Source: Leptidea sinapis (Eukaryota; Arthropoda; Insecta; Lepidoptera; Pieridae). Taken from it: a stretch of DNA of 64,000 nt. The notes below the pieces were generated by a model. That model was given only the letters and a program-made list of their open reading frames with translations, ran no database searches and had not been told where the DNA came from. Made by a program: the position numbers and the translations under genes. Below, in pieces: positions 29,391 through 40,200 of this stretch (positions are counted from its first letter, which is position 1; the number at the start of each line of letters is the position of its first letter). The stretch covers positions 6,224,501 through 6,288,500 of the forward strand of contig NC_066288.1 of assembly GCF_905404315.1 (NCBI RefSeq), given 5' to 3'.

Positions 29391-29990
29391 TTTTTTTGTT
29401 ATGGAATAGGAGGACAAACGAGCGTACGGGTCACCTGGTGTTAAGTGATCACCGCCGCCCACAATCTCTTGCAACACAAGAGGAATCACAGGAGCGTTGC
29501 CGGCCTTTAAGGCAGGAGTATGCGCTTTTTTTGAAGGTACCCATGTATCGTCGCGGAAACACCGCATAAGGAAGCTCATTCCACAGCTTTGTAGTACGTG
29601 GAAGAAAGCTCCTTGAAAACCGCACTGTGGAGGACCGCCACACATCCAAATGGTGGGGATGATATCCTAACTTGTGGCGTGTCGTGCGAAGGTGGAATTC
29701 GGCGGCAGGAATCAGGTTAAACAGCTCTTCAGAACACTCAGAAGACACACAATGAAGCGACATCTCTACGCAACGCCAAGTGATCCAGCCGTTCACAGAG
29801 CACTGGGTCCCCGACAATTCAAGCTGCTCTACGTTGCACGCGGTCAAATGGATCGAGCTGATACTGGGGTGCGCCAGACCAGAGATGACAGCAATATTCA
29901 ATGTGCGGACCTGCGCTTTGTACAGCGCTAGAATGTGGGCCGGCTTGAAGTATTGCCGTGCTCTGACTGCCGCTTATAAGGATTTGTGAA
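29391..29990 (-). mobile_element. LINE family A, longest copy
   Basis: The minus strand is open for about 150 codons (SGLAHPSISS, CSEELFNLIPAAEFHLRTTR, HHLDVWRSSTVRFSRSFLPR, ending CGRR), then the A-rich tail. It shows the ORF2 C-terminal region of the family; the reverse transcriptase part is absent. The clade is probably CR1/Jockey-like, not certain. Confidence 0.8.
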
Positions 29991-30006
29991 TCGATGAAAA
30001 TGTAAA

Positions 30007-30358
30007 TCTATACTAATATTATAAAGCTGCAGTGTTTGTTTGTTTGTTTGTTTGTTTGAACGCGCTAATCTCTGGTACTACTGGTCCGATTTGAATGATT
30101 CTTTCAGTGTTGGGTAGTCCATTTATCGAGGAAGGCTATAGGCTATGTTTTTTTTCAAAATTAGGGATCCGTAATAAAATTGCTATTTTGTAACACAGGG
30201 TGTAAAATCGGAAACCTATTTTTGCGTGCGCTGCAAAAACTATTGACAATAGAACAAAATGATGTACAGGCTATAATATAGGCAATATTTTATTACTTAT
30301 AAAACTATCGCGTGAATTATACTTTATATGGCAAAACAACGTTTGCCGGGTCAGCTAG
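30007..30358 (+). mobile_element. Non-autonomous Helitron, intact ends
   Basis: 352 bp, 5' TCTATACTAATATTATAAAG to GGCAAAACAACGTTTGCCGG then GTCAGCTAG, with A before and T after. A TGTT-type run follows the 5' end. Closely related to 39183-39518. Confidence 0.85.
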
Positions 30359-30360
30359 TC

Positions 30361-30522
30361 TTTATATAAAAAAGTGGCAATGAGTTTCTTGCTACTTCTT
30401 CTCATTAGCTCAACCCTTTACGAAGTAGCGGTAGATTCAATAAGAAAAAATATTTTTTTGACATTCATAAGTGTCATTTCCGTGACCTACATGAATAAAG
30501 TGATTTTGATTTGATTTGGTTT
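30361..30522 (+). mobile_element. LINE/SINE 3' end with GATTTGATTT tail
   Basis: Plus-strand counterpart of 10371-10522, about 90% similar by eye. It begins directly after the Helitron that ends at 30358. Confidence 0.65.
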
Positions 30523-31914
30523 ATTAATATTACAGGCTTGATTCATAATGACCTGCTAAAGGAGTGATGAGATTAAATAAATAAATCAAAGCATCGTTAA
30601 ATTCATTTTAATCTAAATAACAAATAAACATAGGTAATAAAAAATCTGAAATCGACTTAGTTAGGTAAGTATATGTCTCCTAACAAAAATTCCAAATCAA
30701 CAAACAATAATACAGAATCTATATTATGTAATATGTTCTAAAATTAAGTAACTTTAGTCTTAAGGATTCTATTTTTAAAATATCTGTTCCTGTACTACTT
30801 ACCTTATAAAAAATTGATGAGTGAATGAATAAAATAAATGAATGATGAAATCCACATTTTTTGTGTATTTAATGTAGCTAAGCCCAGAATATTACTATTT
30901 GTTCACTTGAACTAAAAAGGAATGTATGAAATAAGAAACAGCTGCTGTTACAATTTTTCTCACAATATGCGATCCTCACTAGTTGCAGATAAAAAAAAAA
31001 CTGTAAAAATTATATATATTATATCATATAATCATATCAATCATATGATAATGTCATGATCTTATAAAAGTCGTGATTATTTTAATTTAATATCTTTATC
31101 CAACTGGAATATTGCACAATTATGTAAATTGATGGGATATTGTCAGTAGTAGTAGTATAAATTCCTTATACCATTTTTTACTGTAGGTACGGATCGTAAT
31201 TAGTAAAATAATAGCATGTTTTTTAACAAACTCATCCTCAATTCAATAACGGATTTCATAAATTCTTTTGACGCCGTTAATATAAATATAAAAATGTAAA
31301 TTAAAGTATGCATATTTATTTATTTTTTTATCTTCGAGTATTGGGTGCGTGTTATTATTCCCTGGCAATTTTACGCTTAAAATAAGGAGATTGAACCTCG
31401 TTCCATTAAAAAAAGGAGGTAGTTATAGAAGTTGTATTCAGGTGAACAAATACGTAATAAAATTAATCAAAAACAAACAGATACTTCTCTTAGGGTATGT
31501 CAAAATTCCTTAATTAATATAAAGTTGTTCCCATGGTGGGCGAACATAAGAATATAAAATGCGGCAATACATAAATATAAATTGGACGGGAAATGTAAAG
31601 AGAAAAGCATAAAATAGACAAAAATTCAACTTGAAATAAATTAGAGCAAAAATAAACACGTACAATTTTTGATAACAATAAATAATATTAATGATTAAAT
31701 TTTAAACAAATAACAAATAAAAATTTTATAATACAATCGTATATTTTTATTTGACTTAAGTCTACGAGTGATTTATATATGTAATTGTGAAACACTGATA
31801 GATTTTTTATAGGTAATCGAGTCTCTGTGAATCACATCAATATCTAAGTATACTTCTATCACCTATGGCATTTACGTATTATTTATACCTATCATTAAGT
31901 AAGATATTATTTTA
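30523..31914. other. No recognisable feature (intergenic)
   Basis: AT-rich sequence without ORFs, repeats shared with the window, or RNA-like folds that I can support. Confidence 0.4.
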
Positions 31915-32240
31915 TCTACACATATGCTTTAAATCCTCTATTAAAGATTCTAAAACAGTTAACTTATTGCCAACATTAAAACACCTGATGTCCTAATAAC
32001 CATTACATCATCCAAACGAGTGTTGTAATAAAATTCAGTACAACATTGCAACACTCGTTTGTATGATGTAATGGTTACTAGGACTGGCTAACTGTTTCAG
32101 AATCTTTTATAGAGGATTCATATTATGGGTGAAGATAAAGTCTTGTATGCAGCTGTTGATAATTGGGTATTAAAACACTCATGTGTAACCAATCCACATT
32201 CGTGTTTACCCCTTATTACACAACAGTTGCATAAATAGCT
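31915..32240. repeat. Foldback MITE and flanking repeat, copy 2
   Basis: Better preserved copy. CATTACATCATCCAAACGAG and its inverted partner form a long stem within 31934-32118, followed by a shared non-palindromic part ending near TGCATAAATAGC. Confidence 0.7.
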
Positions 32241-32525
32241 AATATAATAACATTATTTACATTGAAAACAAGAATGTATAATATATACCGTAGGTAGTAA
32301 ATAGGTACATTGAAGTGCGAAGATTACACCTTTACGTTTATTTTTAAATAGTGCAAATTCCGTATTTATAAAGCTATCATATTCACACAACTAGTCATAC
32401 AGTTATTATAATATTCGTAATAGGTATAACAGTAAACACAACCTTAAACATAAAATTGAATTCCAATAAGTAGTTAATATAATATCATATTGAATTCTCT
32501 TTACAAATATTTACCCTTAAGTAAT

Positions 32526-32726
32526 TTATACGTCTAGATAGATTCTCTTGCTGTTTGACAATCGATAAAAACAGGCCAGCAATATAGTTTAGTGTGCATG
32601 ACAAGCTACTTTTACACTCGCAATTTGTATGACACTGTGTAAGTGTGCGTGAATTGCTCAAAACAGAGGTTAATTCTGAAGTCTATTTTTTTTAACAACT
32701 GTCATAGTCTATCTAGACGTATAAAT
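32526..32726. repeat. MITE with TTATACGTCTAGATAGA ends
   Basis: Inverted ends TTATACGTCTAGATAGA and TCTATCTAGACGTATAAA. A fragment of one end recurs near 43203-43226 (CTCTATCTAGATGTATAAAT). Confidence 0.65.
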
Positions 32727-32805
32727 GATTTAAGTATTTACCTAATTAAAGTTCATTCCACTCTCCCGGCATATTATCGTTAAATAATAATAACGTAAAA
32801 TATTT

Positions 32806-33053
32806 AAATAAAACACTTTTAAAGGATTAAAACGCGTGTAATTGTAACTGTTTTTACATTAGATTTTTGCGTAAAAGTTACATTTTTATTTTAGTTAACA
32901 AGACGTTTCAAGATCTTTCCAGATCTCGTTTTCAGAGGGACCGGACCCCTGCCAGTATTCCAAAATGTAACTTTTACTCAAAAATCTGATGTAAAACCGT
33001 TACAATTACACGCGTTATAAACCTTTTAAAGTGTTTTATTTAAATGTGTAACA
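32806..33053. repeat. Foldback MITE with ~80-bp arms, copy 1
   Basis: The arm AATAAAACACTTTTAAAGGA...GTTACATTTT is inverted at the right side (AAAATGTAACTTTT...AAAGTGTTTTATT). The loop has TTCAAGATCTTTCCAGATCT. The second copy is at 54953. Confidence 0.7.
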
Positions 33054-33619
33054 CTCGCGTTAATCAAAGAAAATACTAACGTAAAATACATTGGTAACTA
33101 TGAATAAATTTACATCTTAGTGATTGCGAATACTTATATTTATAAAATGGATTTTAATATAATGTGATAGTTTAAATCTAGACAAGAATGGTCTTATTTA
33201 TTCTTGATAACTTCGAATAAATATTATATTATCACAATTCAATATTCTGTAGGGTAAATTTATGAGAATTGCGTGTTAAAAATTTAAAATGGGGAATTTC
33301 ACATGAAAGTCTTAAAAGTTCTCTATTACCCAATCTTAATGTTTATCAGGTCGACCCGATTTAAGGTCTAAGTTGAAGTTTAAATAAAAAAATAAAACTA
33401 TATCAACATCATTTTTGTTTCATGGATTCAGGATCATTTAAAAGCTATTTTGTGGAATAAATCTAAAAATTAACTATTACGTTAAATATTGAATTATATA
33501 GGTTCTATTATTAGTTTGATCGCATATCTATAAGCACAAACTGTACAGTGTTTATTACTATGATTATAAATTCTATATATATATTTATTTACAGGTTACA
33601 CCCAAAATTAAACACTTAT

Positions 33620-33914
33620 TTTATTGAGTCTTTTGTAAGTTTACATATAATGGAATGTTAACTACTTCGAGATAGATTATTCGAGAGTATATGTTGTCTA
33701 TCGCCGAGTCTTTTCATAAAGCACCTTTATAATAGTACAGCTATATATTTACAAAAGGTATTAATTTTAATTCATTAAAAGCGGTTTATATAAAAACTCA
33801 AATATCTATGCTCTACATTGAGAATGTATCTGCTAAAATATATAAGCTATTTATAGTTTTTTGCCGCTGAAAAGTGAGTCCTTTAATAATAATACCTAAT
33901 ATTAGTGCTTTAAT
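33620..33914 (-). promoter_or_regulatory. Candidate 3' UTR signals of the GalNAc-transferase gene
   Basis: On the minus strand ATTAAA (33909-33914, about 40 nt after the stop; repeated at 33882-33887) and AATAAA (33620-33625, about 330 nt after the stop). Which is used cannot be told. The region is AT-rich and shows no repeat family seen elsewhere in the window. Confidence 0.35.
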
Positions 33915-33955
33915 AATAATACCTTATATACAAAACAAGGATACATTTAAAGATT

Positions 33956-34230
33956 TCAATACATAAAAACTTGACTTAGTTTATTCCTATCACATTTATC
34001 GAGATACAAAGTAGGTTTGTCTGAGTTTATACAGGCATGTAAATGCGCGTGTTTGATCACGAAGTTTTTCATTTCCCACTGTTGAGCTTCATCAGATGGA
34101 TCGCAGGGCGATAGGATAAGTGTCACCCTATCGTCGCTCGATATTGAGATGCAGAGTGTGTGGTGCCTTATCAGCCCGCTGTCGAACAGCCATTCCTGGT
34201 TACCACCTGTGTTGTGACATGGATAGAGAC
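33956..34230 (-). CDS. GalNAc-transferase exon I (ricin-type lectin domain and stop)
   Basis: 275 nt ending in TGA. Acceptor ttatttcag|GTCTCT. It encodes CHNTGGNQEW (QxW of the alpha repeat), the beta repeat with LCISIS and QQWEM, and a short gamma repeat that ends LSQVFMY without a QxW motif. The protein stops about where GALNT2 homologues stop. Confidence 0.9.
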
Positions 34231-37200
34231 CTGAAATAAAATTTTTAATACATTTATTACACGCATATAAAACATTCCATTTTCAAAAACTAATTTCAAC
34301 CAACTAGCTTTAAATACGAAGAATTATCTGTGTTAGCCTGTATATTTTTTGTGTGAGTAGGTAAGTGTAATTTTTTCACAAAAATATTTTAAATTAAAGA
34401 TTTAGAAGTGTCATTGGAGACGGAGAAAGATATATCGCATCGCCAAACTTCCAGTTCGGTCTGAAGTTGCCACGCTCCTATTCGCGCAGAACATTTCGCA
34501 TTCGCCCCTTCGATAGCCTATTAATTGATACTTCGCAACTGTTCGCAGCAACGTCAGAGCGAAACAGAAATTTGGCGAGGGATACATACCTAGTGTTATT
34601 TGTTGTTTGTGGGTAAGCAATGGGAAAAGTTTGTTTTGTGATCATTTATGACTAAGATCAAAATACTTTCATTGTTATTGATAGATTATGTCGCTTTTTT
34701 TATGGGATTGGGAGAATACAGCGAAGAGGTCATCTGATGGTTAGTGAACAGAAGGAGTACCAGCCTTAGTTATCACCATGGCAAATAGAGTGTTACCGCT
34801 GAGACAGGTATGGTCATATCTATTTCAAAGTTAAAAACTGAAGTGGGAAGTTTATTCGCCGACTATTGTTCACCTGATGAAGTAAAAATCAAAACGCTTC
34901 GGGTGTATATGGAGAATATCAAGGACATAAGGGTGAAAGTCTTTACCCAGTCTGGTCGTTTGGTTGTGAAATGGATCGATAGGTAATAACACTAAGAAAT
35001 GTAATCTATAAGTGTCACTTTTAACTCTATACAGGGGCCCAAGTTGAGGTTAGGTGCGTTAGTAATAATCTTAGAAGACCAAGGTGGTTACAGATTTGAA
35101 CAGCCAATTCGAAAAGTCGAAGTTAAATTAAATTGAAAATTTGCACTGAAATCTTTACAATATTTTACTGTCTATCGAATTATTAAATTACCCAATGTGC
35201 CATCAACTAGGTGCCCCATAGTATCTAAGCACCTGTCTCCTTGGCGTATGCTGTGGTAACCACCAGAATGAACCGGAACCTGCAGTTCAGGATACACATG
35301 CTCCAGGTACCACTTAAATGGCTTGCAGTGCAGTTTCTCCCTCAGCGCTTTTCTTTCTGATATGCTGAAAATCAATTCCAAGTTTTTTTTATACCAAGTT
35401 CCAAACAATTTTATCAAAGCTGTATAGATATTTTACAGAGGTTTTGCAATAAATTCATCAGCGGTTACTTTCACTGCTTGTAGCTTACTAGTAAAGGAAA
35501 CATATATTTTTCTATTGTAGCATCTGCCCAGAAGCCCTATTACCAAAATCGAAATATGAAGTTTCGGTTAACGGATCGTACATTTTCCTATTACGAAAGT
35601 GTTTCGGATCCGAAGATCGCAATTAGACATTTCGTGTTTTGTTTACCTTATTCCTAATTACACTTGACGTTTACTTTTTCGTTGTTTGTCATTATTATGA
35701 TCGTAACTACAACTTCACTTTTTATGGTTATGTCTGTGGTTCCGAAACGAAATCCGTCCTCACAATTCGGATCCGAAGTACCTACTTTGGTAATAGGATT
35801 TAATTCGAAGTTAGTCGTTCTTTCGTTTCGGATCGAAACTTAGGCGTCCGATTTTGACTTCTTATTTTATGGTCATCTAAACATAAGAAAAAAAAAATAT
35901 TTCACTCCTTTACTAATCATGAGATTTCTGGAGGTCTATTACCAAAATCGAAAGCTGAAGTTTCAGTCCGAAGCGAAAGAACGATGAACTTTGAATTAAA
36001 TCCTATTACCAAAGTACTTTGAATTTTGGGATAATGTTAACGAAATACAAAATGTCTAATCGTCGTATCGAACTTCGGATCCGAAACACTTTCGTAATAG
36101 AAAAATGAACGATCCGTCAACCGAAACTTCGTATTTTGATATTCGGAATAGGGCGGGCTCCTGTACTTGATTACGAGATTATCAATAGTTCATACAATTT
36201 GTCCGTCTTTGTAGATGAAGTACATGTACCAATATCAAAATGTATAGTAGTGTTTGGACTATTTTGAAATTTAAACGAAGTTCAGAATTGCCAAAAAAAG
36301 ACTCACATACGCATATCTACAGATATTAATAAGTTATTACGAAACTGCAAAAATGACTAATCTAAGCATTATTGAAGTATGTTCTTTCCCTTTCTCAGAC
36401 GTTGTCTATACTTGACAGTATTAGATGAGTAGTTTAGCCAAAATATTAACATTTATAAAAATTATTAGTTTTATGAGATAGGAAAACTCTTCTTATTACT
36501 GTGTGGTTGTAACCTAAAATGGAGTATGGGCAGCGGTGATTCCTTACCATCAGCTTACATGCACACTTTCCTCTTTCTATTTCACACAAAATGCCATCTG
36601 TTAATCTATGTAATGGATAAACTTACTCTCCAAATTCCACTTGCTTTGCCAGCGGCTGGGACCGATAATACAGCTCTTTGTAATCATCCATCCACACTTC
36701 GGCAGCTCTTCTGGTGTTCCTCGCAAAGACAGCCCCGGAACCTCCAGGGAACGTGTATGGGTGTCTCTTCCGGAATACGTGGCCCACTCGTGAACATGGT
36801 ACTATTTCCAAAGAGCCACCACATTGCCATACTCTGAAAGAAGTTATTAATGAGAAAAGCCATACACGTATCTTAATAACATATTTATTTTGACATTTCA
36901 CTGAATTTACAATCACTCACGGTTGTTTTTACTTAATTATTAATATAATAATTAAATTACAGCGTTATTGGTAATTTGATGTATTTCCGTTAAGAAGTGA
37001 TTGGGGATGACTATTTGCGATAATTTAAGCAGCCCCATATTATGCATTATGTAAAAGCTAACCATTTTTGAGTTATCATGTTTTCAAAAATGTCAAAAAT
37101 GCAAAATCAAAAAATTATTAAAAAGTATGAATTTAAATCACATTTATTCTTTTGATTAATAAGAACGATTACACTCTGGTTATTTATCAATATTAAAACA

Positions 37201-40200
37201 ACAATAATCGGTAAAAATGCGAGAGGAAAACCGATATTATTTCAAAAAATTTGGAAGAATTTTTCCCACTGAAATGCCTTAAAAACAACATAAAACGTTA
37301 TCAAACTTGGCTTGCGGATTATTTTAAAAATATAACAGTTTTCTTAGCTCTCCAACACTAGAACTTATTTCAAAGAAACTGAAAAAAAAATCATCACGTT
37401 TGTGATGTTTTTTTTTCAGAAGCACCAAATTACCAATAACCCTGTATATAAGTTTAATACAAGACGTAGTTAAGTACAGTTAAGTAACAGTCTAAAAGGG
37501 CGAACATAAAAAATATTTTCATTTGATTATGAATTTAATTTTGTTGAAGGTAATTCGTCACTTGAAGACAGTTCTACACTTGAAAATAATTCTTCACTTG
37601 AAGAATTATTCTTCACTTGAAGATAATTCTTCACTTGAAAACAATTCTTCACTGAAAGACAATTCTTATTATACTATTCTCTTAAGAAATAAATTACTCG
37701 TTTGGACGAACCTGAATGATATTTCTAGGTTCTCTCCTCCCCACACGTCCATCTTCATGTCGTATTTCCCCAACTTATTAAAGTATGCCCGGTCCATGCT
37801 GAAGAGGCCTCCAGCTATCATTGGGGTGCGGATTACTTGGGTTGGATCACTCAGACGAGCGCTGCGTTCGGAGTGAGACAGATATTCCCACTGCAAATAC
37901 ACAGAAGACTTCATTAGTATCATAAGTTACCAGTGGGAGGCTCCTTTGCACAGGAAGCTAGCTAGATTATGGGAGCCACAACGGCGCCTATTTCTGTCGT
38001 GAACCAGTAATGTGTAAACATTACTGTTTTTCGGTCCGAAGGGCGCCGTAGCTAGTGAAATTACTGGGCAAATGAGAGTTAACATCTTTTGTCTCAAGGT
38101 GACGAGCGCAATTGTAGTGCCGCTCAGAATTTTTCAAGAATCCTGAGCGGCGCTGCATTGTAATGGGTAGGGCGTATCAATTACCATCAGCTGAACGTCC
38201 TGCTCGTCTCCTCCTTTATTTTCATAAAAAGGTCGGTAGAAAGACACTGTTGAAAATACGCCTCTCAAACAGTCATCGACTCCTAAACATTTCAGTAGCA
38301 AACGTTGGTACAGCAAATGTTGGTACACTAAATGTTGGTAAACCGTAGATTATGTAAGAAAATTACATTTGTAACCGAAATTTATGAACCAGTCCGAGCG
38401 CTCTTACTAACAGAGAGACCGTTCGAGTGACGCATGGTTCGTAAATCTTGGTATGTCTCGTTCAACTCTCAGGTTGTGGCTCCATCTACAGGATCTAATT
38501 TACAGTTGATAACCTGCTTGCAATTTTTGCATATTAGGAAATTGACTTAAGATGTCGCTCTTTAACTCGAACCCGCGACTATCTAATTCTAATTTTGGTT
38601 ACAAAATTTAATTTGTTTAATTAATCCCAGAAGTGCGGGCTATCGCTTTAAAATAACGAATTGCATAGATTATGTACCTATCATTAAAATCGATACCAGA
38701 GCTTTTGAATAGCTAAAACTTATGTTCATAAAAGGCATTGAGAATCAAAGATTTTCGAAAGGAGGAAGTGTTCGTATTCTTTTGTATATTTCGTTATAAG
38801 TATCTCTCTAATAAAAGCCGATAGTACTTATTTAAGTGCCATCTATAGAATGTTACATAAAATATTTAACATTTTTAATATAATGAAGAGTCGATGCATT
38901 AATTTAGTGGCAAATAGGCTACAATCATCTTATAGAAGAATATCTGGGTTACACACCCATTTTTTGAAAATTGATAAATTTGCAATGTCTCTTTTTTATG
39001 TAAGAGGAGGACAAACGAGCATCCTAGCATATTATAGTATGTAATAACATTTTTAAAAATTAAAAATATTATATAATGCCATCTGAATTATCTTTAGCAA
39101 TCTTAATTAGGCTTAAAATCATCTTGATATTATTAAAGTAATGATGATGTGTAAAACATCAATTTATTTGCATCACTACAAATCTATACTAATATATAAA
39201 GCTGCAGTGTTTGTTTGTTTGTTTGAACACGCTAATCTCTGGTACTACTGGTCCGATTTGAATGATTCTTTCAGTGTTGGGTAGTCCATTTATCGAGGCT
39301 ATAGGCTATGTTTTTTTTCATAATTAGGGATCCGTAATAAAATTGCTATTTTGTAACACAAGGTGTAAAATCGAAAACCTATTTTTGCGTGCGCTGCAAA
39401 AACTATTGACAATAGAACAAAATGATGTACAGGCTATAATAGGCAATATTTTATTACTTATAAAACTATCTCGTGAATTATACTTTATATGGCAAAACAA
39501 CGTTTACCGGATCAGCTATATAATTATAATTATTAGTAAGTATGTAAAGGAGGACAAACGAGCATACGGATCACCTGATGTGAACTGAACACCGCCGCTT
39601 ATATTACATACCTACATACACCAGAAGAATCACAGTAGCGTTTTTTTTCAATTACCGAAGGTCGTATTGTCCTGGAACCACCGCACACAAGGAAGCTTAT
39701 TCCACAGCTTTGTGATACGTGGAAGAGAGTTCCTTGAAAACCGCTGTGTGGAGGACCGCCACACATCCAGATGGTAGGGATGATATCCTAATTTGTGGCG
39801 TGTCGTGCGAAGGTGGAATTTACGACAGGAATTAGCAGTAATAAAATTTTGAAAAAAAAAAAAAATTGTGAACGATGCGGGACACATTTTATTTGTGTAT
39901 TAATCCTAGAAGTGAAGGTTATCACTTTAAAAAATATAACAAATTGGACAGGAATTAGGTGAAACTCTTCGGTGCACTCCCCGCAATGAAATAGGTTACT
40001 TAAGGCGAAGAGTAAGCAGAAAACACGCAAACATGCTATTTTTAGACAAGTTTTGTGGTGAAAGTAAAGCATTTTGAGCTATGAACACTACTTAATCCTG
40101 TTACACATATCCTTAAGTCTTATTTGTAGGTTGCTAATGCTTGCTGTTGGTTATAGTTAACACTGCCGAGCCTTTTTGAACTACCACATTTCTTTGAAGT

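Larger units (their letters stand above)
38993..39842 (-). mobile_element. LINE family A copy split by a later insertion
   Basis: The 3' tail (38993-39022) and the body (39548-39842) of one family A copy are separated by a 525-bp insert flanked by an 18-bp duplication, AGGAGGACAAACGAGCAT (39005-39022 and 39548-39565). The body still shows HHLDVWRSSTQRFSRNSLPR on the minus strand. Confidence 0.8.

Noticed and set aside
34411..34620. 69-codon open frame (RRGECEMFCANRSVATSD)
   Set aside because: The underlying DNA has inverted CGCCAAA-type ends and looks like a small repeat. The frame is likely incidental.
37523..37876. 117-codon open frame on the plus strand
   Set aside because: Created by the minisatellite and the antisense of exon F.
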